From Aquificales bacterium (GTDB taxonomy: Bacteria; Aquificota; Aquificia; Aquificales; QOAS01), in contig JALWDU010000045.1 in assembly GCA_027036735.1 (NCBI GenBank), forward strand, positions 1-40,299: DNA of 40,299 nt, read 5' to 3'. Every line of letters starts with the position of its first letter. Position 1 is the stretch's first letter. Of this stretch, positions 35,505 to 40,299 are shown piece after piece. A model generated the notes under the pieces. That model was not told the DNA's origin. It was given only the letters and a program-made list of their open reading frames with translations, and did not search any database. Position numbers and translations under genes: made by a program.

Positions 35505-35903
35505 TCAACACCTCACCTCCTGCGTAAAGGCGATTATTCCCCCCTCGAGGGAATAGGCGTTTTCAAAACCAACCCTTCGCAAAAAGGCGGTCGCCACCAG
35601 AGACCTAACCCCCGCACGGCAGGCTACGACGATTTTGTAGTCCCCGTAGGAGGCGAGCTTTTCTATGTTTTCCCTTTCGAAGAGTCGGTTCATAGGTATC
35701 CTCAAGGTGTTTTCGTAGGTAAATCCGACCAAAGATGTTTCTTCGGGAGTCCTTATGTCCACTATTAGGACCTTTTCCCCCTTCCTTATCCAGTGGAGGA
35801 GCGCCGGGGGTTTCACCCTGCAGGGTTGCTTTGCCAAATATTCGGAGGTGAAAAAGGAAAAGAAATCTTCGAGTCTTTCAACCTCTCGCCAGTCTATTTT
35901 CAT
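35505..35903 (-). CDS. Rhodanese-domain protein
   Basis: VLIVDIRTPEE; active-site VVACRAGVRSLVATAFLRRVGFENAYSLEGGI. Confidence 0.92.
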   Translation of the reverse strand: MKIDWREVERLEDFFSFFTSEYLAKQPCRVKPPALLHWIRKGEKVLIVDIRTPEETSLVGFTYENTLRIPMNRLFERENIEKLASYGDYKIVVACRAGVRSLVATAFLRRVGFENAYSLEGGIIAFTQEVRC

Positions 35904-35912
35904 AACCCTACC

Positions 35913-37031
35913 CTACTTAGTTCCGAAAAATTCCGAGAGCTTTTTCCAAAAGCGGGTGAAGAAGTCTTCCCTCTGCTCCTCGAACCGCTCGGTTATCTTG
36001 GTGCATACGTCGGCGTTGAAGACCTCCTCGACCCTCTTGTCTATCCTCCTAACGTGGTGGAAGTCTATATCCAGGTGGGGTTTCTTCTCCTTCATAACCT
36101 CCAAGATGAGGTCTCTGAATTCCAACAGTCCCGGCAAGGGTTTGGGAACCTCCCAGACCTCCGCGCCGCGCTCCCTGAACTTGTTTATCAAAGGTGTGGG
36201 GTCTACGCCGTAAACCTCCTCCGGCAAAGAGAGCCTGTTTATCTGACCGGTGGCGTATATCCAATCGACGAAATGTTGGAGTTTCTTGACTCCGGGGTAG
36301 TCCTTAAAGCCGTATTCGGCGGCTATACCGCGGACGTTTTGAATGTCCTCGGCGGGTCTCACCCCTTTGGGACATACGTATATACACTTCTGACACTGGA
36401 CACAGCTCCAGATATCCCCCACATCCATGGCGTTTTTAACCATTTCCCTCTTGTGCTCTTCCTTCACGCGGCTGTCGACGACGTAGCGGTAGACCCTCGA
36501 AAAGGCGTAGGGACCCGCGTATTTGGGGTCGTCCATAACGGCTTCGCAGCTGCCATAGCAGGCGAAGCACAGAATGCAGTTTGTGGGTCTTTCGTATTGT
36601 TTGACCTCCTCAGGGGGAATTCTGTACTCCTTCTCGGGGATGGGTTCTTTGGGTTCGCACCAGGTTTGGAGCTTTTTGAGACTCTCAAAGGGTTGGTCGT
36701 GGTCTACAACCAAATCCCTTATGGGTTTTAGGAAATTTAGGGGTTCGACCGTTATAGGTTTCCCATTTGCCTTTTCGACCAATTCCTTAAAGGGGGTTTT
36801 ACAGGCGAGGCGGGAAATTCCGTTAACCTTAACGGCACAGGAACCGCAAACCGCCGCGCGGCAGAAGAACCTAAATCCCAAAGTGGGGTCTAAATTCTCC
36901 TGTATGTAAAAGAGGGCGTCGAGCAGAGTCTGTGCTTTGTCGACGGGAACCTCGTATTCCCTGTAGTAAGGTTTTTCGTCCCTTTCGGGGTTGTATCTGT
37001 AAACCCTTAAAACAGCCCTTTCAACGGTCAT
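35913..37031 (-). CDS. frdB: Fumarate reductase/succinate dehydrogenase iron-sulfur subunit
   Basis: RFFCRAAVCGSCAVKVNGISRLAC ([2Fe-2S]); CILCFACYGSC and CVQCQKCIYVCPKGVRPAEDI. Confidence 0.93.
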   Translation of the reverse strand: MTVERAVLRVYRYNPERDEKPYYREYEVPVDKAQTLLDALFYIQENLDPTLGFRFFCRAAVCGSCAVKVNGISRLACKTPFKELVEKANGKPITVEPLNFLKPIRDLVVDHDQPFESLKKLQTWCEPKEPIPEKEYRIPPEEVKQYERPTNCILCFACYGSCEAVMDDPKYAGPYAFSRVYRYVVDSRVKEEHKREMVKNAMDVGDIWSCVQCQKCIYVCPKGVRPAEDIQNVRGIAAEYGFKDYPGVKKLQHFVDWIYATGQINRLSLPEEVYGVDPTPLINKFRERGAEVWEVPKPLPGLLEFRDLILEVMKEKKPHLDIDFHHVRRIDKRVEEVFNADVCTKITERFEEQREDFFTRFWKKLSEFFGTK

Positions 37032-37043
37032 AACGGAGACCTC

Positions 37044-37664
37044 CTAAAGGTTTTGAGCCAAAAGCCCTTCGAGGTTTAAAACCACTCCCTCCAAAACCTC
37101 GAAGGGGTAATCCCAATTTGCCACCACCCAAGGTTGGTTATCCTTCGTTGCAACCAACACCTTTTTTGGGTCGGTTTGAACCCATATCACCCTTTCAACG
37201 CCGGCTTTTAACAAATCCTCGGTTTTGGCATTTATGTAGGATTGCCCAAAGCGTTTTTCGAAATCTTCCAAATCCACCTTTGTGTCGACCTCTATGACAA
37301 CCTTGGGTGGAATATCGATGTAGCCCTTCGGAAGGGGTTTTTTTATGTCCTCTTTCCTCCAAATGGCTATGTCGAGGTTATACCACCCACCTTGAGGTAG
37401 TTTGAAGCCTACTTCGTTTGTGGCTACAAAGTAATCCCTACCCAGATGTTGCCAGAGGTAGGCGGCGATTAATTGAACCAAAACCCCTTGCAAAAACCCG
37501 CTACCCATAACGGCCTCCAAAGGGAGTTCGCCGCTCAAGACCCTTTTGTAGTCTCTGTAATAGATAGGTCTCTTTCCCCTCCTCTCGTAGGTGAGGAGTT
37601 TTAAAAGTTTCCTCCTTTCGGTGTTATTCCTTTCGGTCTTCCCTTTAAGTTTTGCCGTTTTCAT
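37044..37664 (-). CDS. Uma2-family (DUF820) PD-(D/E)XK endonuclease-like protein
   Basis: LDIAIWRKEDI...PPKVVIEVDTKVDLEDFEKRF...KTEDLLKAGVERVIWVQTDPKKVLV. Confidence 0.85.
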   Translation of the reverse strand: MKTAKLKGKTERNNTERRKLLKLLTYERRGKRPIYYRDYKRVLSGELPLEAVMGSGFLQGVLVQLIAAYLWQHLGRDYFVATNEVGFKLPQGGWYNLDIAIWRKEDIKKPLPKGYIDIPPKVVIEVDTKVDLEDFEKRFGQSYINAKTEDLLKAGVERVIWVQTDPKKVLVATKDNQPWVVANWDYPFEVLEGVVLNLEGLLAQNL

Positions 37665-37697
37665 ACACTCCCTCCGGAGGCTTTAGGAAAAGAAATA

Positions 37698-37710
37698 CCC
37701 CCTTAGGGGG
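37698..37710 (-). terminator. Possible attenuator/terminator between frdA and the Uma2 gene
   Basis: CCCCC-TTA-GGGGG; on minus strand followed by TATTTCTTTT. Confidence 0.4.
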
Positions 37711-37715
37711 AAAGG

Positions 37716-39416
37716 TTAATATTTCCTCTCCTGCGGTTGCCATTTGGTTATAACGACCTCCTTCCACCCGTGTTGGAGGGTTCCGTCCTCTTTTCTCCTC
37801 ACAACGGAGTGTTTGAGGTAGTTTTCGTCGTCCCTATTGGGGTAATCGAGTCTGTAGTGCGCACCGCGGGACTCTTTGCGCTCTATGGCGCAGAGGGCGG
37901 TCACCTCCGCGAGGTCGAGAAGGTTCAAAAATTCCAAGGTCTGTATTAGGTTTAGGTTGAAACGCTTCGACCTATCGGTGACGGCGAGACCGCTCTTAGC
38001 CCTCTCTTTTAGCTCCCTTATCCGCTCGAGAGCCTCAACCATCGGCTTCTCTTCGCGGAATATACCCACCTTCGAAGCCATTACATCGCCCATCTCCCTG
38101 CGGAGGTCGGCGAGCTTCTCTTTAGGCTCCTTGTCCATCAGGGAGCTTATAAACTCCTCTTCCCTTTTTACATATTCCCCACCTTCGGTGGGAAGGTGTT
38201 CCACACCCACAACATACTCGGCGGCGTGTTCGGCGGTTATCTTACCGAAGACGAGGATATCGAGAAGCGAGTTTCCGCCGAGTCGGTTTGCCCCGTGAAC
38301 CGATATGCAGGCGGCTTCACCGGCGGCGTAAAGCCCCTTTATTTCGGTCTGCCCGTATTTGTCGGTGTCTATTCCACCCATCGAGTAGTGGGCGGTCGGT
38401 CTAATGGGAATGGGCTCTTTTACCGGGTCAACACCTTCGTAAACCCTTGCGTGCTCCACCGTTTGGGGTAGGCGCTCCATAAGTTTCTTCTCGCCCAGGT
38501 GCCTTAGGTCTAGGCAGATGTAGTCGCCCTTCTCTCCGCAACCGCGCCCCTCGAGAATCTCCCTTTCAATCGAGCGCGCGACTATATCCCTCGGCGCGAG
38601 CTCCATCTTCTCGGGGGCGTATTTTTTCATAAAGCGTTCGCCGTCCTTGTTAATCAGATATCCGCCCTCACCCCTCGCACCTTCGGTTATTAGTATTCCG
38701 GTCTTCCTCAAGCCGGTGGGGTGGAACTGGACGAACTCCATATCCTTAAGAGGCAGACCCGCCCTCAAAACGGCAGCGGTTCCGTCCCCCGTATTCCCCA
38801 AAGCGTTGGAAGTCCTGTTCCAATACATACGGGCGTGACCGCCGGTGGCGAGGATGACCGCCTTAGCCTTGATAAAGTGGACACCCCCGTTCCTTATATC
38901 CCATGCGGTTACGCCCAAAACCCTTTCCCCGTTGTGGATTACGTTTAATAGAAACCACTCGTTGAGGAACTCCACCCCCTGCTTTAGGGTTTGGTCGTAG
39001 AGGGTGTGGAGTATCACCAGCCCTGTCCGGTCGGCGGCGTAGCATGTTCTGGGGAATGAAGCACCACCGAAGGGTCTCTGCGCTATCCTTCCGTCGGGTA
39101 ATCTCGAGAAGGGAACCCCCCTATGCTCTATGTCGTAGATTATCTCGGGTCCCATTTTGGTCATAATCTCGACCGCATCTTGGTCGGCGAGGTAGTCGGA
39201 ACCCTTTACGGTGTCGAAGGCGTGCTTTTCGGGGCTGTCCTCGGCTACGTTTGCCAGAGCGGCGTTAATTCCGCCTTCGGCGGCACCGGTATGGGAACGG
39301 ACGGGATAGACTTTCGTCATAACGCCCACTTTTAGGTTGGGATTTTGGGAAGCCCAGAGGGCGGCGTAAAGACCCGCTCCGCCCGCACCGACGATAAGAA
39401 TGTCGTATTCGAGCAT
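37716..39416 (-). CDS. frdA: Fumarate reductase/succinate dehydrogenase flavoprotein subunit
   Basis: YDILIVGAGGAGLYAALWAS; YPVRSHTGAAEGGINAAL; ATGGHARMYWNRTSN; RPTAHYSMGGIDTDKYGQT; ATG at 39416 preferred over TTG 39422. Confidence 0.95.
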   Translation of the reverse strand: MLEYDILIVGAGGAGLYAALWASQNPNLKVGVMTKVYPVRSHTGAAEGGINAALANVAEDSPEKHAFDTVKGSDYLADQDAVEIMTKMGPEIIYDIEHRGVPFSRLPDGRIAQRPFGGASFPRTCYAADRTGLVILHTLYDQTLKQGVEFLNEWFLLNVIHNGERVLGVTAWDIRNGGVHFIKAKAVILATGGHARMYWNRTSNALGNTGDGTAAVLRAGLPLKDMEFVQFHPTGLRKTGILITEGARGEGGYLINKDGERFMKKYAPEKMELAPRDIVARSIEREILEGRGCGEKGDYICLDLRHLGEKKLMERLPQTVEHARVYEGVDPVKEPIPIRPTAHYSMGGIDTDKYGQTEIKGLYAAGEAACISVHGANRLGGNSLLDILVFGKITAEHAAEYVVGVEHLPTEGGEYVKREEEFISSLMDKEPKEKLADLRREMGDVMASKVGIFREEKPMVEALERIRELKERAKSGLAVTDRSKRFNLNLIQTLEFLNLLDLAEVTALCAIERKESRGAHYRLDYPNRDDENYLKHSVVRRKEDGTLQHGWKEVVITKWQPQERKY

Positions 39417-39600
39417 TGGCAAAAAACCTCCCTTTATTGGTATGGGAAAAGCTCAAGCCCCTTAAATGTTATCAATTTTCTAACCACCCCAAAAGGGTTA
39501 TTCGGTAGTATAAGTCACCGTAAGAGGTGTAAGCAATTGTTATCCGTTTTCGGGGCAATTGATACTAAATGTCAATCCCCTTTGGTTAAGATTAAGAGTT

Positions 39601-40278
39601 ATGCTCAATAGACCCTACACGATTATCACCTCCGAGGTTACGGTCGACGGAAAACTCACCCTCTACAAGGGGGCTTCCTCCAAGGAGCTGATGACCCTTA
39701 TGGATATAGAGGCTTACAAGTATCTCCACCAGATAAGGGCTAAAGTCGACGCCATAATGGTCGGTTGCGAAACCGTTAGAACCGACAACCCCTCCTTAAC
39801 CGTTAGGTATGTCGAAGGTAAAAATCCCATAAGAATAATCCCCTGCGGGAGCGGGAATATACCGACCGACGCCAATATCTTTTCCAAAGACGCCGAAACC
39901 TGGATTTTGACCACCAACAGGATGCCGGAGGAGACCCGCAGGGCTATAGAGGAAAAGGGGCACAAAGTTTTCGTCTTCGACGGCGACAGGTTAGACTTCA
40001 AGGAACTGTGGAAGTTTCTTTACGAGAAGGGTATCAGGAGCATCCTCGTGGAAGGTGGTTCGACCGTAAACTGGCAACTGGTTAAAAACCACCTGGTGGA
40101 CGAGATAAGGCTTATACACCTCCCCGTTATAGTGGGGGGAGAGGATATTCCCACTTTGGTAGGAGGAGAGGGTTTTAAATCCCTATCGAAGTTGTTGCAT
40201 TTAAGGCTTAGGGCTCACTTCGTGAGGGGAAGGCAACTTATCACCGAATGGGAGGTGGTCAAGAGCAAGAGGGACTGA
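39601..40278 (+). CDS. Stand-alone RibD C-terminal-type (riboflavin biosynthesis) reductase
   Basis: TIITSEVTVDGKLTLYKGASS; AIMVGCETVRTDNPSLTVR; ILVEGGSTVNWQLVKNHLVDEIRLIHLPVIVGG; no deaminase domain. Confidence 0.88.
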   Translation: MLNRPYTIITSEVTVDGKLTLYKGASSKELMTLMDIEAYKYLHQIRAKVDAIMVGCETVRTDNPSLTVRYVEGKNPIRIIPCGSGNIPTDANIFSKDAETWILTTNRMPEETRRAIEEKGHKVFVFDGDRLDFKELWKFLYEKGIRSILVEGGSTVNWQLVKNHLVDEIRLIHLPVIVGGEDIPTLVGGEGFKSLSKLLHLRLRAHFVRGRQLITEWEVVKSKRD

Positions 40279-40299
40279 TTTGGGTCTCCTTTAACCTTA

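Noticed and set aside
35793-36731. 312-aa plus-strand ORF antisense to frdB
   Set aside because: Lies wholly opposite a strongly supported CDS and its translation shows no recognisable motifs; long antisense ORFs are frequent in this codon-biased sequence.
39280-39296. CCGCC-TTC-GGCGG hairpin
   Set aside because: Inside frdA coding sequence (AAEGGI), conserved by protein constraint.
1-40299. Insertion sequence, prophage or integrative element
   Set aside because: No transposase, integrase or phage structural motifs were seen in any translated ORF.

Overview
A gene-dense, roughly 50% GC bacterial chromosomal segment, mostly housekeeping. The codon style and gene content suggest a thermophilic chemolithotroph of the Aquificota/Desulfurobacteriales type, but this is a weak inference. 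It runs from the 3' part of rho to a stand-alone RibD-type reductase. Clear calls include rho, serA, ppx/gppA, pilD, amt, hisS, tadA, proC, lolA, purC, murI, tRNA-Leu(UAA), grpE, rpmF, pncB, gmhA, a GT9 glycosyltransferase, tig, a gamma-carbonic anhydrase, tatD, gcvPB, arsC-like, holB, alr, radC and a fumarate reductase/succinate dehydrogenase-like cluster. No insertion sequence, prophage or CRISPR array was seen. The points most worth a second look are: (1) a 243-nt intergenic region upstream of radC with an 11-bp perfect inverted repeat and competing stems, a candidate structured RNA; (2) an frd/sdh-like operon with HdrB-like, rhodanese and Uma2 genes interleaved; (3) an orphan cas6 with no array; (4) an uncharacterised translationally coupled two-gene membrane module preceded by a perfect 11-bp dyad; (5) a family of GAA-triloop hairpins used as terminators; (6) a decayed divergent RelE-type TA locus with homopolymer frameshifts, plus two intact TA modules; (7) several archaeal-looking genes (Ski2-like helicase, small TOPRIM protein, RibD-C reductase). 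All family assignments come from reading the translations by eye; no searches were run.
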